Position numbers and translations under genes: made by a program | Notes under the pieces: generated by a model | Seen by the model: only the letters and a program-made list of their open reading frames with translations | What the model was told of the DNA's origin: nothing | Databases searched by the model: none | NCBI GenBank assembly: GCA_016302095.1 | Contig: JAEDOE010000019.1 | Location: forward strand, 1 to 10,508 | DNA: 10,508 nt | DNA from: Anaerovibrio sp. | Lineage (GTDB): Bacteria > Bacillota > Negativicutes > Selenomonadales > Selenomonadaceae | Reading direction: 5' to 3' | Shown here: piece after piece, positions 1 to 5,805 of the stretch | Position numbering within the stretch: position 1 is the first letter of the stretch | Layout of the letters: each line of letters opens with the position of its first letter

Positions 1-734
1 CCACGGCTTAGTACACGCCCCAGACCTGACAGATATGCCTTGCGCCCTGCCGTGATAGCCTCCTTGAAAGCCTGTGCCATCAGAGGCAGATTACCGGCTG
101 TAGCCAGCGCGGTATTCGCCATAATAGCTGCTGCCCCCATCTCCATGGCTTCACAGGCCTGAGACGGCCTGCCGATGCCTGCATCCACAATAATCGGCAA
201 ATCAATCTCATTAATGAGAATTTCAATAAAATCACGGGCAGCTAAGCCGCGGTTAGAGCCGATAGGGGCAGCCAGCGGCATAACTGCTGCCGCTCCGGCA
301 CTGACCAAATCCCGGGCAGCAGTCAAATCAGGAAACATATAAGGCAGGACGGCAAAGCCTTCCTTGGCCAAAATCTCCGTTGCCCTGATAGTTTCCTGAT
401 TGTCCGGCAGCAAATAACGGCTATCACGCATAATCTCAATCTTCACAAAATCACCGCAGCCCAGCTCCCTGGCAAGGCGGGCTATCCTCACTGCCTCATC
501 TGCATTCCTTGCCCCGGAAGTATTTGGGAGCAGGGTAACATGCTCCGGGATATACTTCAGGATATTCCCCTCATCCACAGTATTGGTACGGCGCACCGCC
601 ACCGTAATCATCTCCGCCCCTGCATCCCTGACCGCAGTCTCAATCAGCGGCAGGGAATACTTGCCAGAGCCAAGAATAAAGCGGGAATGAAACTCCCTGC
701 CCCCTAAAACCAGTACATCATCATTATTTGCCAT
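1..734 (-). CDS. thiG: Thiazole synthase ThiG (partial, 3' end beyond left edge)
   Basis: ThiG condenses 1-deoxy-D-xylulose 5-phosphate, dehydroglycine and sulfur from ThiS thiocarboxylate to form the thiazole ring of thiamine, in the cytoplasm. Translating the minus strand from the ATG at 734-732 gives an open frame of 244 codons that leaves the window. It begins [15 protein letters not shown] and shows the family's (beta/alpha)8-barrel landmarks: FILGSGKY near residue 20, the Schiff-base lysine in VKIEI (Lys98), the VLPY strand and the phosphate-binding [12 protein letters not shown] segment. The start is supported by a GGAGGA ribosome site at about 746-751. It is the third gene of the thiS-thiF-thiG operon but is separated from thiF by 174 bp, where thiS and thiF almost touch. 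The residues usually at the C-terminus are outside the window; thiH may follow, but that cannot be seen. Confidence 0.95.
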   Translation of the reverse strand, partial: MANNDDVLVLGGREFHSRFILGSGKYSLPLIETAVRDAGAEMITVAVRRTNTVDEGNILKYIPEHVTLLPNTSGARNADEAVRIARLARELGCGDFVKIEIMRDSRYLLPDNQETIRATEILAKEGFAVLPYMFPDLTAARDLVSAGAAAVMPLAAPIGSNRGLAARDFIEILINEIDLPIIVDAGIGRPSQACEAMEMGAAAIMANTALATAGNLPLMAQAFKEAITAGRKAYLSGLGRVLSR

Positions 735-751
735 AATTCAGACCTTCCTCC

Positions 752-807
752 ACAACTACACAACTACATAATTACATAATCACAAAATTACATAACTTCA
801 TCAATAC
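752..807. repeat. Degenerate 8-bp tandem repeat, seven units
   Basis: Seven consecutive 8-bp units fit the consensus A[CT]AA[CT]TAC on the plus strand: acaactac, acaactac, ataattac, ataatcac, aaaattac, ataacttc, atcaatac. The first two are identical and the copies decay rightwards. The array ends one base short of the thiG ribosome-binding site, so it lies in the 5' leader of thiG within the operon mRNA. I do not recognise it. It could be slippage-generated filler that sets the thiF-thiG spacing, or a protein-binding array. Confidence 0.6.
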
Positions 808-823
808 ACCGATATTCCGGTGT
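806..823. repeat. Inverted repeat ACACCG/CGGTGT in the thiF-thiG gap
   Basis: Perfect 6-bp arms ACACCG and CGGTGT flank a 6-nt loop. In the minus-strand operon mRNA this would form a modest hairpin between thiF and thiG. There is no following T-tract, so it is not an intrinsic terminator. It may tune mRNA stability or thiG translation. Confidence 0.45.
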
Positions 824-871
824 TTCCACCATATTTTCAGTAACTTTCATATGAAATTCATAAAAATATTC

Positions 872-892
872 TGATTTTTCACATAAAAATCA
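872..892. repeat. AT-rich inverted repeat just downstream of thiF
   Basis: The arms TGATTTTT and AAAAATCA (8 bp, perfect) flank a 5-nt loop, 17 bp beyond the thiF stop. The stem is A/T-rich and has no G/C-rich core, so it is a weak hairpin at best. It could be an operator-like palindrome or a 3'-end stabiliser. Confidence 0.4.
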
Positions 893-908
893 TCACTTTA
901 ATATATGC

Positions 909-1577
909 TTAAACTATATTAACTGATTCCCCTGCCAAAAGCTGCAGGACAACCAAGGCTTCCTGGGCGGAGCAGATATTTACCCTGGCACCGTACAGGC
1001 CATCACCGGCATCTGCAGCCGAGCGGCCGTCACCGCACAGGTAAAAATTCTCCGACAGCCTGCGCACCCTCATGGCGTTGGCAGAAGCAAAGCCTGCCAT
1101 GCCGGATGCTGCCACCAGATGGCAGCGGGGAAACTGCTCCCTGACACCGTTCACCAGCATAGCCTTGCAGGTGGCGTTATCAAAGGCTTCCACAATCACA
1201 TCCACATCTGCCAGAAGGCTGGCAAGGTTATCCTCCGTAATCCTGACTGTATGCACATCCAGCTCTGCATAAGGAGTAATACGCCGCAGGTTATCCGCCA
1301 GGGCTTCTGCCTTGTACCTGCCCAGCTGCTCCATAAAGTACCACTGGCGGTTCAGATTGGTAGCCTCCAGCCTGTCAAAATCTATCAGCCTGAGATAGCC
1401 CACCCCCGCCCTGGTAAGAAGCTCCGCCACACGGCTGCCAAGCCCCCCAAGGCCGCAGATTGCCACACGCCCCCGGCTGAATTTTTCCTGCCTTGCCGCC
1501 CCATGACGCTCTATCAGGGCCGACAGCCATGCTTCTTTGGAAATATACTTATCGGACCCGGCAACCAAATCTGCCAT
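909..1577 (-). CDS. thiF: ThiF-family adenylyltransferase (ThiS activating)
   Basis: An E1-like enzyme of 222 residues that should adenylate the C-terminal glycine of ThiS using ATP, the first step of sulfur transfer to thiazole. The nucleotide-binding loop is GLGGLGS (residues 42-48), followed by the acidic DFD (66-68) and NLNRQ (74-78), the standard ATP/Mg motifs of ThiF/MoeB/E1 proteins. A further EAFDN segment carries the conserved aspartate. It resembles the shorter ThiF type found next to thiS/thiG in anaerobic Firmicutes and lacks the CxxC zinc pairs of longer MoeB-type enzymes. I chose the ATG at 1577-1575: it lies one base after the thiS stop and has a GGAGG site 8 nt upstream. An upstream in-frame ATG (1604) lies inside thiS and would add nine residues, so I reject it. 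Translational coupling to thiS is likely. Confidence 0.92.
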   Translation of the reverse strand: MADLVAGSDKYISKEAWLSALIERHGAARQEKFSRGRVAICGLGGLGSRVAELLTRAGVGYLRLIDFDRLEATNLNRQWYFMEQLGRYKAEALADNLRRITPYAELDVHTVRITEDNLASLLADVDVIVEAFDNATCKAMLVNGVREQFPRCHLVAASGMAGFASANAMRVRRLSENFYLCGDGRSAADAGDGLYGARVNICSAQEALVVLQLLAGESVNIV

Positions 1578-1578
1578 G

Positions 1579-1770
1579 TCAGCCACCTCCCACAAAGGAA
1601 ACAATCTCCAGCCTGTCCTCTGCCGTGAGGATTACGCTATCATACTGCCTCTTTGGCACTATCTCGCCGTTTCGCTCCACAGCTACATTAGAAAGATCAA
1701 TCCCCTTTTCCTGCAATACCTGTGCCACTGACTTTCCTTCTGCGGCTTCCTGCACACCATTAATAATCAC
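1579..1770 (-). CDS. thiS: Sulfur carrier protein ThiS
   Basis: A ubiquitin-like carrier of about 63 residues whose C-terminal glycine is adenylated by ThiF and converted to a thiocarboxylate that feeds sulfur to ThiG. Family marks are an IINGV start, a VAVERNGEIVPK middle and the C-terminus DRLEIVSFVGGG, ending in the required Gly-Gly. I prefer the GTG start at 1770: a perfect GGAGGG ribosome site (1783-1778) lies exactly 7 nt upstream, and the protein then begins at the usual family position. An in-frame ATG at 1785 would add five residues (MEGCA) but would overlap that ribosome site. The frame stays open up to 1962, but that stretch is the riboswitch and terminator and is not coding. First gene of the thi operon. 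Confidence 0.9.
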   Translation of the reverse strand: MIINGVQEAAEGKSVAQVLQEKGIDLSNVAVERNGEIVPKRQYDSVILTAEDRLEIVSFVGGG

Positions 1771-1839
1771 TGCGCATCCCTCCATTTCTCGCTTCTGCCC
1801 CTCATATCGGACACCCGTAAAAGCTTCAAAAAGCTTTTT

Positions 1840-1878
1840 AAAAACAAAAAGAGAAGCTGCCTGAAATGGCGGCTCCTC
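1840..1878 (-). terminator. Intrinsic terminator of the TPP attenuator
   Basis: On the minus strand the arms GAGGAGC-C-GCC and GGC-A-GCTTCTC (10 pairs with one G-U wobble and one C/A mismatch, 6-nt loop) are followed directly by TTTTTGTTTTT. It lies about 30 nt after the TPP aptamer and 70 nt before the thiS start. That is the expected place for a riboswitch-controlled transcription stop: TPP binding should favour this hairpin. I could not draw a convincing antiterminator pairing by eye. Confidence 0.85.
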
Positions 1879-1907
1879 ATAAAATCGTAATTTCCAGATT
1901 GCACCCG

Positions 1908-2018
1908 GTGCTAGCGTCCCTACGTTGGCATTATCCAAATCAGGTATCAGGTCGACGGGCATACCGTCCTCTCAGCCTGTGTGATGCCCTTTGGCACATC
2001 TGCAAGCTCCCTGGCTCC
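1908..2018 (-). promoter_or_regulatory. TPP riboswitch (THI element)
   Basis: The minus strand carries the diagnostic aptamer blocks in order: AGGGAGC, GGCTGAGAGG, ACCTGATTTGGATAATGCC and AACGTAGGGA. An extra stem, GACGG/CCGTC, lies between CTGAGA and the ACCTGAT block, a common variation in Firmicutes. P5 is TTGG/CCAA around ATAATG. This is the thiamine-pyrophosphate aptamer. With the downstream terminator and thiS it forms a transcriptional off-switch. The outer P1 helix is short and hard to define by eye (AGC/GCT), so the boundaries are approximate. Confidence 0.93.
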
Positions 2019-2037
2019 TATTAAGTTCACAGACACT

Positions 2038-2066
2038 ATTATAATGCAGCAGAGGGCTAAATTCAA
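2038..2066 (-). promoter_or_regulatory. Promoter of the thi operon
   Basis: On the minus strand, -35 TTGAAT (2066-2061), a 17-bp spacer and a perfect -10 TATAAT (2043-2038). The predicted start is near 2031, so the TPP aptamer begins almost at the 5' end of the transcript. The -35 is embedded in the first of the AAATTC repeats shared with the hcp leader. Confidence 0.8.
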
Positions 2067-2095
2067 GGAAATTCAGCTAAATTCAATACAAATTC
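2059..2095. repeat. Four helically phased AAATTC repeats between thi and hcp
   Basis: AAATTC(A) begins at 2059, 2069, 2079 and 2090, a spacing of 10, 10 and 11 bp, one DNA turn each. The first copy overlaps the thi -35 and the last abuts a palindrome at 2093-2105. The geometry would suit a cooperative regulator binding one face of the helix, or intrinsic curvature. The regulator is unknown. Confidence 0.5.
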
Positions 2096-2124
2096 CCATA
2101 GGGAAAAAATATCAGACCTATAAA
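2093..2124 (+). promoter_or_regulatory. Candidate hcp promoter with palindromic operator
   Basis: A -10-like TATAAA lies at 2119-2124, but the expected -35 position (about 2096-2101) has no TTGACA match. Instead it overlaps the perfect palindrome TTCCC-ATA-GGGAA (2093-2105). This arrangement would fit an activator- or repressor-controlled promoter. Hcp genes are usually induced by nitric oxide or nitrite through dedicated regulators, but this palindrome does not match an Hcp regulator site that I can recall with confidence. A plus-strand TATAAT at 2040-2045 is an alternative -10, also without a -35. Confidence 0.35.
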
Positions 2125-2169
2125 CAAGAAAAGGCAGTCAAAAAGCCTGCCAAAAAAGGAGGAACAAAA

Positions 2170-3774
2170 ATGAATAAGAAAATGTTTTGCTTTCAATGTG
2201 AACAGACAGCGGCAGGGAGTGCCTGCACCGGCAAAGCAGGCGTCTGCGGCAAAAAAGCTGACACCGCTGCCCTGCAGGACCAGCTGACCAGCCAGCTGAT
2301 TGACCTGGCAATATCCGCCCGGGGCAATGAACGCTACCTGACACCTGCCATTGACAAGATGGTACTGGAATGTCTCTTTGCCACAGTTACCAACGTAAAT
2401 TTCGATGACCATGTCCTCACCCAGCTGATTGGCAGGGTAGAAAGGGAAAAGGCACGTTTCAACGACAAGCACTCCTGCCAGCATGACGGCTGCCAAAGCA
2501 GCACCAATTACGATATCAGCCAGCTCTGGAACAGCAATGAGGACATACGCTCCCTGAAATCCCTTATCCTGTTCGGTATTCGCGGCATGTCAGCCTATGC
2601 CTACCACGCAAATGTGCTGGGCTATCATGATGAGGAAGTAGCCAGATTCTTTTATAAAGCACTGTGCGCCATAGGCAGCCAGGATGCCGAAATGGACACC
2701 CTGCTGCCTGTAGTTCTGGAAACAGGTGCCATCAACCTCCGATGCATGGAGCTTCTTGACAAAGCCAACACCGAGACCTTTGGCACCCCTGAGCCACGCC
2801 AAGTCAGCCTGACCGTGGAAAAGGGCCCTTTCATCGTGATTTCCGGCCACGACCTCTACGACCTGAAGGAACTTCTGGAGCAGACCGATGGCACAGGCAT
2901 TAATATCTACACACATGGAGAAATGCTGCCTGCCCACAGCTATCCGGGCATAAATAAATATCCTCACCTAAAGGGCAATTTCGGCACGGCATGGCAGAAC
3001 CAGCAGACGGAGTTTGCCGATATTCCTGCCCCTGTCCTCTTTACCACCAACTGCCTGATGCCGCCCAAGCCATCCTACATAGACAGGGTATTTTCCACCG
3101 AGGTAGTGGCATATCCGGGGGTAACCCACATCGGGGAAAAACGCAACTTCACCCCTGTCATCCAGAAGGCATTATCCCTGGGGGGATATGCCAAGGATAT
3201 GCATTTTACAGGCATCAATGGCGGTAAAAGCGTCATGACCGGCTTCGGGCACTGCACGGTGCTTTCCGCAGCAGATACCGTCATAGCAGCCATTAAGGAA
3301 GGAATTATACGCCATATCTTTCTGGTAGGCGGCTGCGACGGTGCAAAGCCCGGGCGCAACTACTACACGGAATTCGTGCAGAAGGCACCTGAGGACAGCC
3401 TCATACTGACTCTTGCCTGCGGCAAATACCGCTTCAATGACCTTAACCTGGGCACTATCGGCGGGCTGCCGAGACTGCTGGACATGGGACAGTGCAACGA
3501 TGCCTACAGTGCCATAAAGGTTGCCCAGGCACTGGCAGATGCCTTCCAGTGCAGCATCAACGACCTGCCCCTTACCCTTGTGCTTTCCTGGTATGAGCAA
3601 AAAGCAGTCTGCATCCTGCTGACACTTCTGCACTTAGGGATAAAGAATATATGGCTGGGACCTACCCTGCCAGCCTTCCTATCCCCAAATGTCCTGGATT
3701 TTCTGGTGGAAAAATACAATATCACGCCTGTTTCCACCCCGGAAAATGACCTGACAAAAATGCTATCACACTAA
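2170..3774 (+). CDS. hcp: Hydroxylamine reductase / hybrid cluster protein (Hcp)
   Basis: Hcp is a cytoplasmic iron-sulfur enzyme that reduces hydroxylamine in vitro and is thought mainly to be a nitric oxide reductase or S-nitrosylase in anaerobes. The 534-residue protein has the N-terminal cubane motif CX2CX8CX6C (Cys7, 10, 19, 26). All seven predicted ligands of the hybrid 4Fe-2S-2O cluster are present: His227 (SGHDL), Glu251 (THGEM), Cys295 (TTNCL), Cys389 (GGCDG, the persulfide position), Cys417 (LACGKYRF), Cys442 (GQCND) and Glu476 (WYEQK). The start is the ATG at 2170, 7 nt after AAGGAGG. The frame is open further upstream to 1981, but that covers the riboswitch and promoter, so it is not coding. 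No hcr reductase gene is adjacent. A small GGCAG/CTGCC hairpin (2133-2151) sits just before the ribosome site. The 3' end overlaps the convergent phosphatase gene by 9 bp. Confidence 0.96.
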   Translation: MNKKMFCFQCEQTAAGSACTGKAGVCGKKADTAALQDQLTSQLIDLAISARGNERYLTPAIDKMVLECLFATVTNVNFDDHVLTQLIGRVEREKARFNDKHSCQHDGCQSSTNYDISQLWNSNEDIRSLKSLILFGIRGMSAYAYHANVLGYHDEEVARFFYKALCAIGSQDAEMDTLLPVVLETGAINLRCMELLDKANTETFGTPEPRQVSLTVEKGPFIVISGHDLYDLKELLEQTDGTGINIYTHGEMLPAHSYPGINKYPHLKGNFGTAWQNQQTEFADIPAPVLFTTNCLMPPKPSYIDRVFSTEVVAYPGVTHIGEKRNFTPVIQKALSLGGYAKDMHFTGINGGKSVMTGFGHCTVLSAADTVIAAIKEGIIRHIFLVGGCDGAKPGRNYYTEFVQKAPEDSLILTLACGKYRFNDLNLGTIGGLPRLLDMGQCNDAYSAIKVAQALADAFQCSINDLPLTLVLSWYEQKAVCILLTLLHLGIKNIWLGPTLPAFLSPNVLDFLVEKYNITPVSTPENDLTKMLSH

Positions 3775-4668
3775 ATGGCTGTAGATAAAGCCCTCCCTGA
3801 CACCTGAATCACTATAGGTAATCTTTTCACAGCCAAACTTCTTCACCAGCACATCGGCAATCACCATGCCCGGAATGATAGTGTTGATGCGGTCAGGCAC
3901 CTGCTTCATCAAAAGCACCGCATCCTCGTGTCCGATTTCCTCCAAGCTGCTGAAATGACTGATTATTTCCTGCAACCTGGCAGCCTCTATGGAAAGATTC
4001 TTTCTTTCCTGGTTGTACATGGCGTTGTAGAGGGCGCAGGTGCCCTTGAAGGTACCACCTATGCCCACCAGCCCACGGCAGCTAATATTGCCAAACTCAG
4101 AAGCCGTGGCAAGGATACGGGCAGCCTTTTCCCTCATGAGCCCCACCTCAAAGCCATTGGGCAGGACCGAGCTGGCGTATTTGGTGCGAAAATCCAATGA
4201 CCCCATGGGCAGGCTCACCTTGCTGATGATTTTCCCCTCCCGGAAAGCCACCAGCTCCGTGCTGGCTCCCCCTATATCTGCCAGCACCCCATCCTTTTCC
4301 GCAATATTCCTGGTGGCGCCGATAAAGTCATACTCCGCTTCCTTATCCCCTGAAATAATTTCTATATCAATGCCGGTGCGCCGGATAATTTCCTCCACCG
4401 CCTCCCTGCTGTTCCTGCAATTCCTGAGTGCTGCCGTGGTAAAAGCAGTCACCTGGCTGATATGGAAAATTTCCAGGAAGCTTCTGAACTCAAAAAGCAC
4501 CTCGCAGACCTTGTCTATGCCTGCCTTAGTCATCACGTTGTTGTCAAGGTAGGCAGCCAGGCCAACCAGGTGCTTTTTTTTCATCAAAAAATCTATTTTT
4601 TCCCCGGCAATATCGTAGATTGCCATCCTGACGGTGTTGGAGCCAATATCAATAATCCCATGTATCAT
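3766..4668 (-). CDS. Ppx/GppA-family phosphatase
   Basis: A 300-residue member of the exopolyphosphatase / guanosine pentaphosphate phosphatase family (ASKHA fold), cytoplasmic. Visible marks: the first phosphate-binding loop DIGSNTVR (residues 7-14), the catalytic-region EAEY (Glu112), the second phosphate loop DIGGASTEL (131-139) and a C-terminal SGVREGF. It is the short two-domain form, without the C-terminal HD-like domain of E. coli Ppx. Sequence alone does not tell whether it prefers polyphosphate or pppGpp. The start ATG at 4668 has AGGAGG 9 nt upstream. It is transcribed towards hcp, and the two stop codons overlap (TGA at 3768-3766 inside the last codons of hcp). I see no terminator for either gene. 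Its promoter is not obvious; the AT-rich stretch 4690-4740 has only weak -10-like TAGTAT matches. Confidence 0.9.
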   Translation of the reverse strand: MIHGIIDIGSNTVRMAIYDIAGEKIDFLMKKKHLVGLAAYLDNNVMTKAGIDKVCEVLFEFRSFLEIFHISQVTAFTTAALRNCRNSREAVEEIIRRTGIDIEIISGDKEAEYDFIGATRNIAEKDGVLADIGGASTELVAFREGKIISKVSLPMGSLDFRTKYASSVLPNGFEVGLMREKAARILATASEFGNISCRGLVGIGGTFKGTCALYNAMYNQERKNLSIEAARLQEIISHFSSLEEIGHEDAVLLMKQVPDRINTIIPGMVIADVLVKKFGCEKITYSDSGVREGFIYSHLV

Positions 4669-4773
4669 AAGCCAAAGCCTCCTAAAATGCTGCTAAAAAT
4701 ACTATGCTCCTATACTATTCGCCAAAAATGCCGATATTCCTGCAAAAAATAAAATAAAAAAAGATAAAAACAC

Positions 4774-4802
4774 TTGCACAAAGGTAAAAGTTATGGTAAC
4801 AT
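4774..4802 (+). promoter_or_regulatory. Strong promoter of the small RNA
   Basis: -35 TTGCAC (4774-4779), a 17-bp spacer and -10 TAACAT (4797-4802). It is preceded by an almost pure A/T tract rich in A-runs (about 4743-4770), which resembles an UP element. The predicted start is about 4808-4809. Confidence 0.7.
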
Positions 4803-4807
4803 AGTTT

Positions 4808-4929
4808 TGGGTGAAACGTTGTGGGGACGACGTTTGTTGTACATACTCTGTGGTGGAGTTTTGTACAGGTGGCAGATGAGGTTGATGCAGAAGGAGCGAC
4901 GATCGGTTGTCGCTCCTTTTGTATTTTTT
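4808..4929 (+). ncRNA. Unassigned structured small RNA with own promoter and terminator
   Basis: About 120 nt between a consensus-like promoter and a strong terminator, with no convincing reading frame. Stem 1: AAACGTTGT / ACGACGTTT (4814-4835, 9 pairs with one wobble) closed by a GGGG loop. Stem 2: TGTACA / TGTACA (4838-4843, 4862-4867) plus the inner helix ACTC / GAGT, loop TGTGGTG. Then a purine-rich single-stranded linker, GGTGGCAGATGAGGTTGATG (4868-4887), and the terminator stem. I compared it by memory with 6S, SRP, tmRNA, RNase P and the common riboswitches (TPP, SAM, cobalamin, c-di-GMP, guanidine, fluoride, ZTP, preQ1) and see no match. It may be a trans-acting sRNA, a protein-sequestering RNA (GGA/GGGG in or next to the loops) or a leader attenuating the downstream kinase-like gene. 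Function unknown. Confidence 0.65.
4891..4929 (+). terminator. Terminator ending the small RNA
   Basis: Perfect stem AAGGAGCGAC / GTCGCTCCTT with an 8-nt loop (4901-4908), followed by TTTT-GTA-TTTTTT. It is one of the strongest hairpins in the window. It separates the small RNA from the gene at 5024. Confidence 0.88.
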
Positions 4930-4940
4930 AAATTTTTCAG

Positions 4941-4969
4941 TTCATTTTTACAATGGATTATGCTACAAT
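4941..4969 (+). promoter_or_regulatory. Probable promoter of the guanylate-kinase-like gene
   Basis: -10 TACAAT (4964-4969), 17-bp spacer, weak -35 TTCATT (4941-4946). It starts 12 bp after the small-RNA terminator tract, so the kinase-like gene can be transcribed independently. Predicted start about 4976. Confidence 0.5.
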
Positions 4970-5023
4970 AAAGACAGTAAATAGTGAAACGTGCAAATTA
5001 TTATGTTAGGACGGTTGATACCC

Positions 5024-5608
5024 ATGTCAAATAAAATTTTTGCTTTGGTCGGTCCGTATGCTTCCGGTAAGTCCTCACTGATTACGCGTTTGATGGACCT
5101 GGGCGTTCATTATATTCCCGTATACAGCACCAGCGATGCCATGCGCCTAAAAAAGGACAAGCGCATGGTTAATTTTGTAAGCAAGTCAGCCTTTGAGCAG
5201 GCAGACTGGATTGTGAAGGTGGCATACAAGGGAGATTATTACGGCATCAAGAAGAAGGATATGCTGGAGTCCATAACCCACAACAAGGTGAACATCACAG
5301 TGCTGGACCAGAATGGTGTAAAGCAGCTGGCGAAGCTGATGAACGGCAAGCTTACCACCATCTACCTCATGACTGACTATGTGTGCCTGGTGGACAGAAT
5401 GTTGCGCCTGGGGCACAACAATGCCGACATGAAATATCACCTTGAATATGCAGAATCCAATAACGAGTTCAATTTCTGGAAGTCTGCTGATTTCATCATC
5501 AAGAATACCAAGGACATCGACACTGCCTTCAACCAGCTGATGGCAATCATGGGGCTGTCCGTCAATGCCCCTAAGGAAGTTATTGCCAAGCTCAATCAGA
5601 CTATCTGA
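5024..5608 (+). CDS. Divergent guanylate-kinase-like P-loop protein
   Basis: 194 residues with an N-terminal Walker A loop GPYASGKSS (residues 10-18) and an overall guanylate-kinase layout: an FVSKSAFEQ segment, KGDYYGI (like the GMK GNYYGT), a VLDQNGVKQL strand (like DIDWQGAQQ) and a lid-like DRMLRLG. However, the TTRxPRxGE GMP-binding motif is absent, replaced by YSTSDAMRLKKDKRM, and the lid arginines are largely lost. It is therefore probably not the housekeeping Gmk and may phosphorylate another substrate, bind nucleotide only, or be regulatory. I chose the ATG at 5024 because the fold starts there. Its ribosome site is poor: AGGA lies 12 nt upstream. An in-frame GTG at 4991 is an alternative without any ribosome site. 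It stands alone between a small RNA and a terminator. Confidence 0.78.
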   Translation: MSNKIFALVGPYASGKSSLITRLMDLGVHYIPVYSTSDAMRLKKDKRMVNFVSKSAFEQADWIVKVAYKGDYYGIKKKDMLESITHNKVNITVLDQNGVKQLAKLMNGKLTTIYLMTDYVCLVDRMLRLGHNNADMKYHLEYAESNNEFNFWKSADFIIKNTKDIDTAFNQLMAIMGLSVNAPKEVIAKLNQTI

Positions 5609-5647
5609 TAGCTGCATCAGCAGGCAGAGAAAAACAAGAACATCCTC

Positions 5648-5684
5648 AAATTAGTGCTATGCCAGGCATAGCACTAATTTTTTT
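5648..5684 (+). terminator. Terminator of the guanylate-kinase-like gene
   Basis: The inverted repeat AAATTAGTGCTATGCC / GGCATAGCACTAATTT has 16-nt arms around one central base (effective loop 3-5 nt) and is followed by more T (run to 5684). It lies 40 bp after the stop codon. The stem is unusually long and perfect. Confidence 0.92.
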
Positions 5685-5686
5685 GC

Positions 5687-5720
5687 AAAAAAAAATACTC
5701 CCTGCCGTTCTGGCAGGGAG
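5687..5720 (-). terminator. Terminator of htpX
   Basis: On the minus strand, stem CTCCCTGCC / GGCAGGGAG with loop AGAAC, then TA and nine T. It lies 86 bp after the htpX stop. Together with the plus-strand terminator 2 bp away it insulates two convergent genes. Confidence 0.92.
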
Positions 5721-5805
5721 AAATACAGCACTACTACATATCCTTATTTAATCATTAACTACTTAATCATCCATCATTTCAGCAATGCCACAAGCTGGCC
5801 AATGC

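Noticed and set aside
788..850. A 20-codon minus-strand frame (ATG at 850, stop at 788) between thiF and thiG
   Set aside because: It has no ribosome-binding site and runs into the tandem repeat. It could be a leader peptide, but nothing supports translation.
1119..1628. Long plus-strand frame over thiF/thiS
   Set aside because: It is a shadow of the minus-strand genes, with low-complexity composition and no ribosome site or family features.
1828..1839. 12-bp palindrome AAAAAGCTTTTT after the attenuator terminator
   Set aside because: It is A/T-rich and probably incidental, and too short and symmetric to be a stable hairpin. It could be an operator, but there is no support.
1935..1954. Apparent ACCTGAT tandem duplication in the TPP aptamer
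   Set aside because: Many Firmicute THI elements have a similar GACC...ACCTGATTTGG stretch, so this is ordinary variation and not an insertion.
1981..2169. N-terminal extension of Hcp by 63 residues
   Set aside because: The frame is open, but it overlaps the TPP aptamer and thi promoter on the other strand. The ATG at 2170 has an ideal ribosome site and the conserved protein begins there.
809..4740. Shared 10-mer CCGATATTCC in two intergenic regions (809-818 and 4731-4740)
   Set aside because: Repeats of 10 bp are expected by chance many times in 10 kb, and the surrounding sequences do not match.
4878..4973. A 31-codon plus-strand frame starting MRLMQKERR within the small RNA
   Set aside because: It crosses the terminator and the next promoter, and the only ribosome-like GGTGG is 3 nt from the ATG. 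It looks like chance coding over structured RNA.
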